From NCBI GenBank assembly GCA_964464435.1, contig CAYXGE010000008.1, positions 1 through 35,163 on the forward strand: DNA of 35,163 nt, written 5' to 3'. The DNA comes from CAYXGE01 sp964464435. GTDB lineage: Bacteria > Pseudomonadota > Gammaproteobacteria > Burkholderiales > Methylophilaceae. Below, piece by piece: positions 8,253 through 15,499 of the stretch. Position 1 is the stretch's first letter, and every line of letters starts with the position of its first letter. The position numbers and the translations under genes were made by a program. The notes beneath the pieces are model-generated. The model made no database searches, was not told the origin of the DNA, and worked only from the letters and a program-made list of their open reading frames with translations.

Positions 8253-9632
8253 TTAATCTTGACCCCTCCAATTTACTAATGCCAACATTGACGACGCTTT
8301 ATCCCATGTTTCTTTGTATTCTTTTTGCATTTCAGAATCAGCTACCACACCACCGCCCGCCCAAAACCTAAATTCGCCTTGAGAGTAAACTGCGGTGCGA
8401 ATTGCAATGCTAGTATCCATATTACCATCAAAGCCAATATAACCAATTGCGCCGCAATAAATACCACGTTGATTTGGCTCTAATTCATCAATAATCTGCA
8501 TAGCTCTGAGCTTGGGTGCACCAGTAATAGAACCACCAGGAAAACAACCTTTAAGCAAATCAATGGAAGTTTTATCGATTGCTAAACGCCCTACTATAGT
8601 ACTGACTAAATGATGCACATTTGCAAAACTCTCTAAAGCAAACAATTTATTGACTTTAACACTACCAATTTCACAGTTTTTGCTAATATCATTTCGTAAT
8701 AAATCCACAATCATCAAGTTTTCAGCACGGTCTTTTAAGCTCTGTTGTAGTTCAATTGCGTTTTTCTGATCTTGTATTGGGTTATTTGCACGTGGCCGTG
8801 TGCCTTTAATAGGCCTTGTCTCAACATGCTGACCTTTGGTTTGTACAAAACGTTCTGGCGAACCCGAAATAATCTCTAGCTCAGGATAACGCATATAGGC
8901 CAAAAAAGGCGCTGGGCTAATTTTTCTAAGCTGCTGATAGGCATGCCAACCATCACCACTGGCTTGTACTGAAAAACGTTGTGCTAAATTCACTTGGTAG
9001 CAATCCCCTGCAGCGATATATTGTTTTACTTTAACAAATGCAGATGCGTACGCTTGTTCGGTCATATTAGTTTCGACAGCAGTTTGGACGCAAAACGCAG
9101 CAGAGTTTGCCTGCGTTTTCATGGTAGCAGACAATTTTGTACATAAATCTTCCCACTGGTTGGCGGTGTCAGGATGCAAACATTGGCTGACTAAGTATGC
9201 TTCTCGTATCTTGTGATCTACAATCACCGCCCAATCATAAATACCTACCATCATCTGCGGGATTTGTTCTGGTAAGTTATTAGATGCTGAAAATGTTGCC
9301 AATCTTCGCGCTAAATCATAACCAAAATAGCCTACCGCGCCGCCACAAAATGGCACTTCAGATCCCGTATGCGCATATGGGGCTAGTTGCGCCTTAAGCA
9401 ATTCAAAAGGATCTTCTGAACTAGTTCTAACGCCTGAACTGTCGGTAATTGTAGTGATACCCCCTTGTGTTACCAACTTACAAAATGGCTCGGACACCAT
9501 AATGTCATAACGGCCATATTGACTGGTGGGTCTACCACTATCCAAAAATACTGCCCAAGGTTCCTGCGCAATTTTCTGAAAAATACGTGCGCTATTATCC
9601 GTGTAGGCTAATGGAAATTTACGCAATGTCAT
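8253..9632 (-). CDS. pabB: Aminodeoxychorismate synthase component I (PabB)
   Basis: PabB turns chorismate and ammonia into 4-amino-4-deoxychorismate, the precursor of p-aminobenzoate. The 459-residue protein has the chorismate-binding fold with YIAAGDCYQVNLAQRF (205-220), SGSPERF, the diagnostic ETRPIKGTRPR at 271-281 with catalytic Lys276 (anthranilate synthases have a different residue there), DLLRNDI and GGSITGAPKLRAM. Its ATG overlaps the TGA of the MfnF-like gene (ATGA), so translation is coupled. Placement inside the cofactor operon makes sense: p-aminobenzoate is the substrate of the RFAP synthase encoded at about 26 kb, so this copy probably feeds H4MPT as well as folate. No PabA or PabC is in the window. 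Confidence 0.92.
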   Translation of the reverse strand: MTLRKFPLAYTDNSARIFQKIAQEPWAVFLDSGRPTSQYGRYDIMVSEPFCKLVTQGGITTITDSSGVRTSSEDPFELLKAQLAPYAHTGSEVPFCGGAVGYFGYDLARRLATFSASNNLPEQIPQMMVGIYDWAVIVDHKIREAYLVSQCLHPDTANQWEDLCTKLSATMKTQANSAAFCVQTAVETNMTEQAYASAFVKVKQYIAAGDCYQVNLAQRFSVQASGDGWHAYQQLRKISPAPFLAYMRYPELEIISGSPERFVQTKGQHVETRPIKGTRPRANNPIQDQKNAIELQQSLKDRAENLMIVDLLRNDISKNCEIGSVKVNKLFALESFANVHHLVSTIVGRLAIDKTSIDLLKGCFPGGSITGAPKLRAMQIIDELEPNQRGIYCGAIGYIGFDGNMDTSIAIRTAVYSQGEFRFWAGGGVVADSEMQKEYKETWDKASSMLALVNWRGQD

Positions 9633-10705
9633 TGCAAACCTTCTGCATAAAGTTTAGCAACTGCATAGGCAGGCAAACACACGCTGGCCCAATGAGATGA
9701 ATTGGATGGACTTAATTGGAGTGCTTGTGTTAACGATAAAAACTTACGATTCATATTTCTCGCTAGTTGCTCCACAAAAAAAGCACCAGCCCCAACCGCT
9801 ATGATTGGCGCATCATAAGATAATATATTTCTTGAGAGCTGGCGCATCACAGCTTGCTGTATTTGATTGAGTTGAACAGCATGTATCGCTTGCGCTAAAT
9901 ATATCCATGCAGAAGGCAGTGCGTCATTAACGTCACGCCCTATCATTCTTGCTAACCTTGCTAGGCTTGCCTGCTCGCTTTTTTCTCGACCATCCGCAGT
10001 AGAAGCCATATCGTGTGCCTCATCTAATTGGCCTAATACACGATACACATCCGCCATCGTAGCAAAATGTTCTGCCGCTACAGCAACCCATTCACCTTGA
10101 AAAGGCACATGCTGTGCTACTGCCATCACAGGGGTTCTCACCACACCAGTATAGACTAATTCATCCATTTGCATGCGGCTAGCATCATCCAGACCTCTCG
10201 GCATAGGTGCTGAAGCATGTAACACCATGATATCCGTGGTGCTACTGCCCATATCTATCAACAAAGCGTCATTGACCTGCTTAGCTAAGAGTTCGGCACT
10301 AGCATACCAATTTAAAGAAGCAATTTGTTTATAACACTCTGCAACCTGTGCTTGCATTAACCATCTGCTTTCTACTTTGTTAAATGCATCATGGCTAACC
10401 GCGTAAAATAACGTGGATACGCCAAAACGTTGCGCCATGCTCTGACTAATCGCCTCAACCCCTTGCTGACGATTCTTAAAACAATCGGCCAATTCGCCTG
10501 TCATGGTCACCACATGCTGAGCATTACTATCTATATTGAGGGTATTGACTACCTGCGTTATGGCTTGTTCAAGTTGCGGTAGACCCAGCCATAGCGCACA
10601 CGGCACTTGTATGACATTTAAAAGTTGACCTTGTGCGTTTAATTGTGCCGCTTTTAAATGCGCACCACCCACGTCCCAACCAATAATCATTGAATGTTTA
10701 AACAT
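9629..10705 (-). CDS. MfnF-like protein of H4MPT/methylofuran clusters (hydantoinase A / ASKHA-type fold)
   Basis: The 358-residue protein has two ATPase-like phosphate loops of the actin/hydantoinase superfamily, GWDVGGAHLKAA at 9-20 and ALLIDMGSSTTDIMVL at about 147-162. A third Gly-rich segment, PIIAVGAGAFFVEQL, is near the C-terminus. Proteins of this type accompany H4MPT-linked C1 genes in methylotrophs. The methanogen homologue MfnF joins the aminomethylfuran phosphate to the glutamyl-tyramine arm of methanofuran. The gene overlaps the upstream MfnD-like gene by 8 bp and the downstream pabB by 4 bp, which indicates one tightly coupled operon. The family assignment is strong; the exact reaction is inferred, because bacterial methylofuran differs from methanofuran. 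Confidence 0.78.
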   Translation of the reverse strand: MFKHSMIIGWDVGGAHLKAAQLNAQGQLLNVIQVPCALWLGLPQLEQAITQVVNTLNIDSNAQHVVTMTGELADCFKNRQQGVEAISQSMAQRFGVSTLFYAVSHDAFNKVESRWLMQAQVAECYKQIASLNWYASAELLAKQVNDALLIDMGSSTTDIMVLHASAPMPRGLDDASRMQMDELVYTGVVRTPVMAVAQHVPFQGEWVAVAAEHFATMADVYRVLGQLDEAHDMASTADGREKSEQASLARLARMIGRDVNDALPSAWIYLAQAIHAVQLNQIQQAVMRQLSRNILSYDAPIIAVGAGAFFVEQLARNMNRKFLSLTQALQLSPSNSSHWASVCLPAYAVAKLYAEGLQ

Positions 10706-11714
10706 AAACCTGTTGCGTTACTCTATTGATTGACGACCATAATTGACTTTGACCTTGCATCAGCATATCCAAAATCAAAGCTACTGGATTTATGCCAAGC
10801 CCTTGTCTAAGGCCAACATAAGAGGTTGTAAGTCGTGGATTAATTTCAAGCAACATTACACCTTTACTACTTACAATGACATCCAAGCCCACATATCCCA
10901 ATAATCCATCGATTGCACTTGCCACTTGTTGGGCAATAAATTGCATTTCTCGTTCAAGTTCTGGCATGACATTTAGTGTACTCCCAGAATATGAAAATTC
11001 ACCTGCATCTATTGAAATATGTTGCTGATTAATGCTTAAAATTTTAGCGCTCGTTTTACCCAATGAATCTTTATAAAAAACACAGCTCATACTGGCAGGT
11101 ATACCCTCTATATAGGGTTGCACAATATGCGTTTGTTGCCGAGATTGTTGCATGCAAACTAACATCTCATTGTAGGTTTTGAAATAAAAGCTGTCTTCAC
11201 AACTGACCCCATCCATGCGCTTAACCACATAACCCGTTTCAGATACATGCATGTTTGGTAGATCTGAAAATAAATAGGTATCTACCGTCAACATGCCTGC
11301 CTGCGTTAAGGCTTGATATGTTTGATATTTATTACTTGTTAATGCAATGGCTTGTGGCTTAGCCCCAATCAAAGGCTTACCAAGTGCTTCAACACGTTGA
11401 GCAAGTTTCAATAATATGCCATCGCTTTCAGGGGCAACCAGCCAAACTGCATCAGCTGATTCAATACAAGTATCCCACACCTGCCATACATCATCATGCA
11501 AAGTGATTGGCGAGGCATAGCCTAATATCGGCGGTAGGAGACGCTGATCATAGGTTTGCATGATTTCAATTGGTTGATTGTTTAGTGCATTAAGATCCGC
11601 CAAGTCACTTAGCAGGGCATCGCGCATCAGGCATGCTTCTTTTGCCAAACGGGGAGGCAGATTGTCACGATATAATCCACCAGCGGTGATAAACTCACAA
11701 ACAAATATTTTCAT
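10698..11714 (-). CDS. ATP-grasp ligase, MfnD-like (probable glutamate ligase of methylofuran synthesis)
   Basis: The 338-residue protein starts with MKIFVCEFITAGGL, the opening typical of ATP-grasp proteins in C1-transfer clusters. It has ATP-grasp features: YVVKRMDGVSCEDSF, IVQPYIEGIPASMSCV, GYVGLDVIVS and the metal-binding LLEINPRLTTSYVGLR. In methanogens MfnD links glutamate to tyramine as an early methanofuran step. Given the MfnF-like and MfnE-like neighbours, a matching role with tyramine or tyrosine is likely. A TTG at 11717 could open the frame, but the ATG at 11714 matches the family start. The start lies 21 bp from the start of the divergent HisA-like gene, so the promoter must overlap coding sequence. 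Confidence 0.78.
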   Translation of the reverse strand: MKIFVCEFITAGGLYRDNLPPRLAKEACLMRDALLSDLADLNALNNQPIEIMQTYDQRLLPPILGYASPITLHDDVWQVWDTCIESADAVWLVAPESDGILLKLAQRVEALGKPLIGAKPQAIALTSNKYQTYQALTQAGMLTVDTYLFSDLPNMHVSETGYVVKRMDGVSCEDSFYFKTYNEMLVCMQQSRQQTHIVQPYIEGIPASMSCVFYKDSLGKTSAKILSINQQHISIDAGEFSYSGSTLNVMPELEREMQFIAQQVASAIDGLLGYVGLDVIVSSKGVMLLEINPRLTTSYVGLRQGLGINPVALILDMLMQGQSQLWSSINRVTQQVYV

Positions 11715-11735
11715 CAATTATAAAGAACGCAAGGT

Positions 11736-12446
11736 ATGGAAATTATTCCAGTTATCGATTTGCTTGACGGTCAAGTGGTGCATGCTAAAAAGGGGCAACG
11801 ACAGTCTTATCAACCCATCCAATCAAGCCTTTGTCAATCAAGTGAGCCTATCGCAATTTGTAATGCGTTGCTTGAATTATACCCATTTAAAACAATCTAC
11901 ATTGCAGATTTAAACGCAATTCAACAACAAAATAGTCAGCAGTTAAATCATTTTATTACCATTCAATCAATTCAGCAGAAATTTCCACTGCTCAATATTT
12001 GGCTTGATGCTGGCGTTGCAAATCGAAATGACCTGTCGATCTGGGAAAATTGTCCATATACACGCATTCTAGGCAGTGAAAATTTTACATCACTCGGTGA
12101 TTACTTATCCATGAAGTCAGGGTTAAAAGACTTTGTTTTATCCTTAGACTTTTTCTCAGATGGATTTAGAGGGCCTCATGAATTGTTGAGTAAAACAGAA
12201 TATTGGCCACAACGCGTCATTGCTATGTCACTTACTCATGTGGGTGCCGCAAAAGGTCCAAATATGGCATTACATCATCAATTGCAACAGCAATCTCCTT
12301 TAACCCAACAGATTGCAGCAGGCGGTATACGCAATGCTCAAGATTTATATCAACTCAAAGACTATAACGTTACAGCCTCTCTAGTCGCTAGCGCGCTTCA
12401 TAGCGGTGCTATTAGTTACGCTGACTTATACCATTTAATGCAGTAA
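11736..12446 (+). CDS. HisA-like TIM-barrel protein of the H4MPT cluster
   Basis: The 236-residue protein keeps the HisA/HisF pattern: EIIPVIDLLDGQVVHAKKG with Asp8 in the position of the HisA catalytic acid, a second Asp at 138 in SLDFF, and a C-terminal phosphate site, AAGGIRNAQDL plus LVASALHSGAI. True HisA isomerises the histidine intermediate ProFAR. This protein is more divergent, and no his genes are around; instead it diverges from methylofuran genes. HisA-related proteins are recurrent members of H4MPT gene islands, and their reaction is not established to my knowledge. A sugar-phosphate or aminosugar isomerisation in cofactor synthesis is an inference. Only a short AAGG precedes the ATG. 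The gene ends in a clear hairpin shared with the convergent Fae-type gene. Confidence 0.75.
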   Translation: MEIIPVIDLLDGQVVHAKKGQRQSYQPIQSSLCQSSEPIAICNALLELYPFKTIYIADLNAIQQQNSQQLNHFITIQSIQQKFPLLNIWLDAGVANRNDLSIWENCPYTRILGSENFTSLGDYLSMKSGLKDFVLSLDFFSDGFRGPHELLSKTEYWPQRVIAMSLTHVGAAKGPNMALHHQLQQQSPLTQQIAAGGIRNAQDLYQLKDYNVTASLVASALHSGAISYADLYHLMQ

Positions 12447-12450
12447 AAAA

Positions 12451-12475
12451 CCCACATATTGAATCAATATGTGGG
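12451..12475. terminator. Bidirectional intrinsic terminator between HisA-like and Fae-type genes
   Basis: A perfect 25-base palindrome-like hairpin: CCCACATATTGA pairs with TCAATATGTGGG around a single central A. It is preceded by six A (U tract for the minus-strand Fae-type transcript) and followed by CTCTTT for the plus strand. It begins 4 bp after the HisA-like stop codon. Confidence 0.85.
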
Positions 12476-12505
12476 CTCTTTACTAAAGGCAAACATTATT
12501 AACTT

Positions 12506-13042
12506 TTAGTTAGCAGCAAATGGGTGGGCTGTTTCCATATAAAGTTTTACCACATCTTGAACTTTTGGTTCGCGCGCGATGGCATTTTTCAATGCTTGCT
12601 TGGTTGCTCTGTAATTCCAATCTTGAATGCGGTCATCCATATCTGCACGACTATCAATAAACACACCCACACAGATAAACACGTCATCCGCTTCTTCCAT
12701 TGGGATAGTGCCATCAGCCACACAATCCATCACTGCCATGGCAATACCGCGTTGTGCAGGACCAAACATTTGCACGGCTTGCTTACCATTTTTAATGGTG
12801 ACTTTATTAAACATCACGGTCGCTGGTTTGACCATCATATTCGGCGCAACAATCGCTAATAAGCCGTTCACGCCAAACTTTTGGTCAGTTAAGGTGCGGC
12901 AAAATGCAGCTTCTGCTTCACTACCTCTTGGTCCAACAATTAAATCAATATGCGCTACATTCAACAGATCTAAGCCACTGTGGTCTGGGCGCTCTTCAAT
13001 CACTAACGCCTCACCTACTAAAACACGGTCAATCACTGCCAT
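12506..13042 (-). CDS. fae: Formaldehyde-activating enzyme (Fae) family protein, with an N-terminal insertion
   Basis: Fae condenses formaldehyde with H4MPT to methylene-H4MPT. The 178-residue product has the family core: VGEALV, NVAHIDLIVGPRGSEAE with the conserved His (His31), FNKVTI, QAVQMFGPAQRGIAMAV, GVFID and the closing TAHPFAAN. Compared with the Methylorubrum enzyme it carries about eight or nine extra residues (around 15-27, IEERPDHSGLDLL) just before the His that lies in the active site. It could therefore be the main Fae or a Fae2-type paralogue; sequence alone does not decide. I chose ATG 13042, since AGGAG sits 6 nt ahead, over the ATG at 13048. It lies downstream of hpi, hps and tal on the same strand, separated by a terminator. 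Confidence 0.85.
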   Translation of the reverse strand: MAVIDRVLVGEALVIEERPDHSGLDLLNVAHIDLIVGPRGSEAEAAFCRTLTDQKFGVNGLLAIVAPNMMVKPATVMFNKVTIKNGKQAVQMFGPAQRGIAMAVMDCVADGTIPMEEADDVFICVGVFIDSRADMDDRIQDWNYRATKQALKNAIAREPKVQDVVKLYMETAHPFAAN

Positions 13043-13269
13043 TTTCATCTCCTATATTTATTGGGTTTTACTTCTATTCTTTAGGTATAGCTAACAGCGG
13101 GCAATGCTTAAATCCATGCGTTGAGCCGAAAACCTATGTCGCAATTAATTATCGGCATCTTTGATGAAAGCTTGATGAACTTTGAACGCCATCGCAAAAA
13201 ATCATAAAAACGCATTAGCTGATACTTTATGTGTTTTATCATACGCTGCCCTCAAAAATTCAAAGCAAA

Positions 13270-13298
13270 AAAAAGAGCATGTTTTACATGCTCTTTTT
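13270..13298 (-). terminator. Intrinsic terminator downstream of hpi (copy 1)
   Basis: AAAAAGAGCATG pairs perfectly with CATGCTCTTTTT over a TTTTA loop, 28 bp past the hpi stop codon. Read on the minus strand it ends in a U tract. It separates hpi from the Fae-type gene, which must have its own promoter in 13043-13269. Confidence 0.88.
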
Positions 13299-13326
13299 AC
13301 GGTTTTAAAACTTAGAGAATTTATAG

Positions 13327-13863
13327 TTACTCAAGGTTTGCATGCAGTGCACGCATGCCCTCTTCTGTTAAGTTTTTGTCATGTACTAATTGAGAAATAG
13401 CACCTTCTAAAAACACTAAAGTAGAAAGCTCAAACTGTGAACCCATTGGCATACCTTTAACTAATGGGAAGCTATCGTCTTGACCCACTTGAATCACCAA
13501 GTCAGCAACATCCGCCATAGGTGAAGATTTCTTCATGGAAATAACAGCTAATTTAGCACCAACTTCTTTGGCTTTTTTCACAAATGGCATCAAAGTAGCT
13601 GTACTACCAGACCCTGAAACCAAAACTAGCAAGTCACCCGCTTTAATGGCTGGCGTTACTACTTCACCAATCATATAAACGCTGTAACCTGCGTGTACCA
13701 AGCGCATTGCAAAAAATCGTGATACTAATAATGAACGACCAGCGCCACCAATAAATGTTGTGCCAGAGCTTTGCACTAAATTTAATAACTCCGTTGCTTT
13801 ACTTTTATCAGTTACGTTTAAGATACGTGTTAAGTTATCTAAAATAAATTGTTGATGATCCAT
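13327..13863 (-). CDS. hpi: 6-phospho-3-hexuloisomerase, copy 1 (RuMP pathway)
   Basis: Hpi converts 3-hexulose 6-phosphate, made by Hps, to fructose 6-phosphate. The 178-residue protein is a single SIS domain: FIGGAGRSLLVSRFFAMRL at about 38-56, EVVTPAIKAGDLLVLVSGSGST at about 67-88, GSQFELSTLVFLEGAIS and the family ending MRALHANLE. It is very like the RmpB enzymes of other RuMP methylotrophs. The frame opens as far as 13908, but that stretch lies inside the hps terminator hairpin. The ATG at 13863, preceded by GGGA and with an N-terminus of family type, is the better start. It follows hps by 100 bp on the same strand, so it is transcribed by read-through or from its own promoter. Confidence 0.92.
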   Translation of the reverse strand: MDHQQFILDNLTRILNVTDKSKATELLNLVQSSGTTFIGGAGRSLLVSRFFAMRLVHAGYSVYMIGEVVTPAIKAGDLLVLVSGSGSTATLMPFVKKAKEVGAKLAVISMKKSSPMADVADLVIQVGQDDSFPLVKGMPMGSQFELSTLVFLEGAISQLVHDKNLTEEGMRALHANLE

Positions 13864-13892
13864 CTTTTCATCCCTTTTAAACATTTGATGTA

Positions 13893-13926
13893 AAAAATCC
13901 CGACGCATTGCTGGGTCGGGATTTTT
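13893..13926. terminator. Hairpin terminator/attenuator between hps and hpi
   Basis: AAAAATCCCGAC pairs exactly with GTCGGGATTTTT around a 10-base loop, with A and T tracts on both sides. It starts 37 bp past the hps stop. It may end most hps transcripts and let some through into hpi, which would set unequal expression of the two enzymes. Confidence 0.85.
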
Positions 13927-13963
13927 AATCGCTTTATCAATAATTACTTATTGATAATTAAAA

Positions 13964-14596
13964 TTAAGCGTGAGCGATAGCAGTGATTTCTGCAGCAGCA
14001 GCAGCTGGGTCAGCTGCACCGTAGATAGCAGCACCAGCAACAATGATAGTTGCGCCAGCGTCACGTACTTGTGCAGTTGTTGCAGCTTTAACACCACCAG
14101 CAACAGAGATTTCAACGCCTAAATTCAATGCAGCAATAGCGCTTAAGTCATTGAATGGTGTTTGACCTGCAGCTTGTTGGTCCAAACCAGTGTGGATACC
14201 AATGATGTGTGCGCCAGCAGCCGCTACTTCTTTAGCTTTAGCAACTTTGTCAGTTACGCTGATCATGTCAACTTGTGCTTTTTTACCGTGTGCGTTAGCC
14301 GCTTTAATTACACCTTTGATTGTACCTAAGTCAGATGCACCTAAAACTACGCAAATATCTGCACCAGCAGCGTAGAAAGGAGTCGCTTCGTATTCACCAG
14401 CATCCATAGTTTTTAAGTCAACTAAGATTTTGTTGTTTGGGAATTTAGCACGTAATGTTTTTAGTAATTCAATACCGTTGTGCTTAATGCATGGTGTACC
14501 GATTTCTAAGATGTCAACGTGTGGAGCAACTTTTTCTGCTAATGCGATAGTTGCGTCAAAATCCAATGAATCTAATGCCATTTGAGTTAATGCCAT
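13964..14596 (-). CDS. hps: 3-hexulose-6-phosphate synthase (RuMP pathway)
   Basis: Hps adds formaldehyde to ribulose 5-phosphate, the entry step of the RuMP cycle. The 210-residue protein belongs to the OMP decarboxylase superfamily, with EIGTPCIKHNG at 31-41, the active-site LVDLKTMDAGEYE at 58-70 (Asp60, Lys62), VDMISV, IGIHTGLDQQA and the phosphate-binding VAGGVKAAT and IIVAGAAIYGA segments. GGAG stands 7 nt before the ATG. The leader is AT-rich and holds a TATAAT box and several palindromes. The gene lies in the run tal, hpi2, hps, hpi1, all on the minus strand, and it should be among the most expressed genes of the cell on methanol or methylamine. Confidence 0.96.
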   Translation of the reverse strand: MALTQMALDSLDFDATIALAEKVAPHVDILEIGTPCIKHNGIELLKTLRAKFPNNKILVDLKTMDAGEYEATPFYAAGADICVVLGASDLGTIKGVIKAANAHGKKAQVDMISVTDKVAKAKEVAAAGAHIIGIHTGLDQQAAGQTPFNDLSAIAALNLGVEISVAGGVKAATTAQVRDAGATIIVAGAAIYGAADPAAAAAEITAIAHA

Positions 14597-14677
14597 GGTG
14601 TTTCTCCGTGAAGTTTAATGAATATGATATTACTTTTTTATTTACTACTTAATTGTTACTACTTATTGCTGCTTTTG

Positions 14678-14790
14678 ATTATAAAAACTCAATATTAAAG
14701 TTTTTATACAATATTATTTATAGCTCTATTAAGTTTTATGCGATAAAACTTAGGATACGAGCCCCAAAAGCTGAGTCACGTATCTTAAGT
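14678..14790 (-). promoter_or_regulatory. hps promoter region with clustered palindromes
   Basis: On the minus strand a perfect -10 box TATAAT occupies 14683-14678, about 82 nt before the hps ATG; no good -35 box is seen. Three inverted repeats crowd upstream. ATAAAAACT (14681-14689) pairs with AGTTTTTAT (14699-14707). TAAGTTTTAT (14730-14739) pairs with ATAAAACTTA (14743-14752). ACTTAGGATACG (14748-14759) pairs with CGTATCTTAAGT (14779-14790) with one G-U type mismatch. The element ATAAAA(A)CT thus appears four times, as expected for binding sites of a dimeric regulator. Part of the third repeat may instead be the end of the hpi2 transcript. Confidence 0.45.
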
Positions 14791-14861
14791 GTAGCTACCT
14801 GATATGTCAATGCTACTTATCAGCAAAATATCTCTAAATCGATTATATTTTTAAAGTTAGA

Positions 14862-15398
14862 CTATTCTAGATTAGCATGTGACTTACGCATTTCATGCTC
14901 TGGAATCCCCTTCTCATGAATGAGATGGGAAATAAGTGCTTCCAAGAACATGATTGCTGCCATTTCAAAAATAGTACCCGATGGAAAATACTCAAGTTGT
15001 TCGTAATCTTTTTCTTCGCCAATCACCAATAACAAGCTAGACATATCGCCAACAGTAGATTTCTGTTTTGCTGTAATTAGGGCAATATTCGCCCCAACTT
15101 GTTTCGCGCGTTTAGCATAAGCAATCATGGTTTCAGTTTCACCTGAACCAGAAATTACAATCAACAAGTCACCTTCACGTATGCTTGGGGTAACAATCTC
15201 GCCCACAATGTAGACTTCATAACCGCCATGCATTAGGCGCATTGCAAAAAACCTTGCAACCAAGCCTGAACGCCCGGCACCACTAACAAAGATACGTGGT
15301 GCACTATTCAAGGCCGCTTTAAGCTGGTCATCATACAAAGGATTAGTATGATCAAGCACTGTGGTAACTTTTTCTACAATGAGTTTTTGATGTGACAT
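14862..15398 (-). CDS. hpi: 6-phospho-3-hexuloisomerase, copy 2 (tal-linked paralogue)
   Basis: This is a second SIS-domain protein of 178 residues with the same layout as copy 1: FVSGAGRSGLVARFFAMRL, EIVTPSIREGDLLIVISGSGETET, GTIFEMAAIMFLEALIS and the ending MRKSHANLE. It differs at many positions, including SGSGET for SGSGST and a charged EEKDYEQLEYF insert before the GTIFE segment, so it is an old paralogue. Hexulose-phosphate isomerase activity is likely but a different ketose phosphate is possible. AGGAG is 3 nt before a first ATG (15401) and 6 nt before the second; I chose the second. It follows tal by about 100 bp on the same strand. Confidence 0.85.
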   Translation of the reverse strand: MSHQKLIVEKVTTVLDHTNPLYDDQLKAALNSAPRIFVSGAGRSGLVARFFAMRLMHGGYEVYIVGEIVTPSIREGDLLIVISGSGETETMIAYAKRAKQVGANIALITAKQKSTVGDMSSLLLVIGEEKDYEQLEYFPSGTIFEMAAIMFLEALISHLIHEKGIPEHEMRKSHANLE

Positions 15399-15459
15399 CA
15401 TTTACTCCTGGCGGTTATTGTTGTTGGATGACATGCAAGGCTATTTAAATCAGGTGACT

Positions 15460-15486
15460 GCCCAGCTCACATAATGCTCGCTGGGC
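15460..15486 (-). terminator. Hairpin between tal and hpi2
   Basis: GCCCAGC pairs with GCTGGGC around a 13-base loop, 14 bp past the tal stop. There is no clear U tract, so it may be an RNA-stabilising or weak termination structure rather than a full terminator. Confidence 0.4.
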
Positions 15487-15499
15487 TACTCAAGCTTAA

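Noticed and set aside
7743..8279. Plus-strand open frame of 178 codons opposite the MfnE-like gene
   Set aside because: It is a shadow of the well-conserved amino acid kinase gene; its Ser/Thr/Ala-rich translation has no recognisable motif.
12627..13094. Plus-strand open frame of 155 codons opposite the Fae-type gene
   Set aside because: Antisense to a clearly conserved gene; no family features in its translation.
13864..13908. Longer N-terminus for hpi copy 1
   Set aside because: This stretch overlaps the hps terminator hairpin, and the family N-terminus begins at the ATG at 13863.
14748..14790. Intrinsic terminator for hpi copy 2
   Set aside because: The stem is 12 bp but the loop is 19 bases and no U tract follows on the minus strand, so a regulatory repeat is at least as likely.
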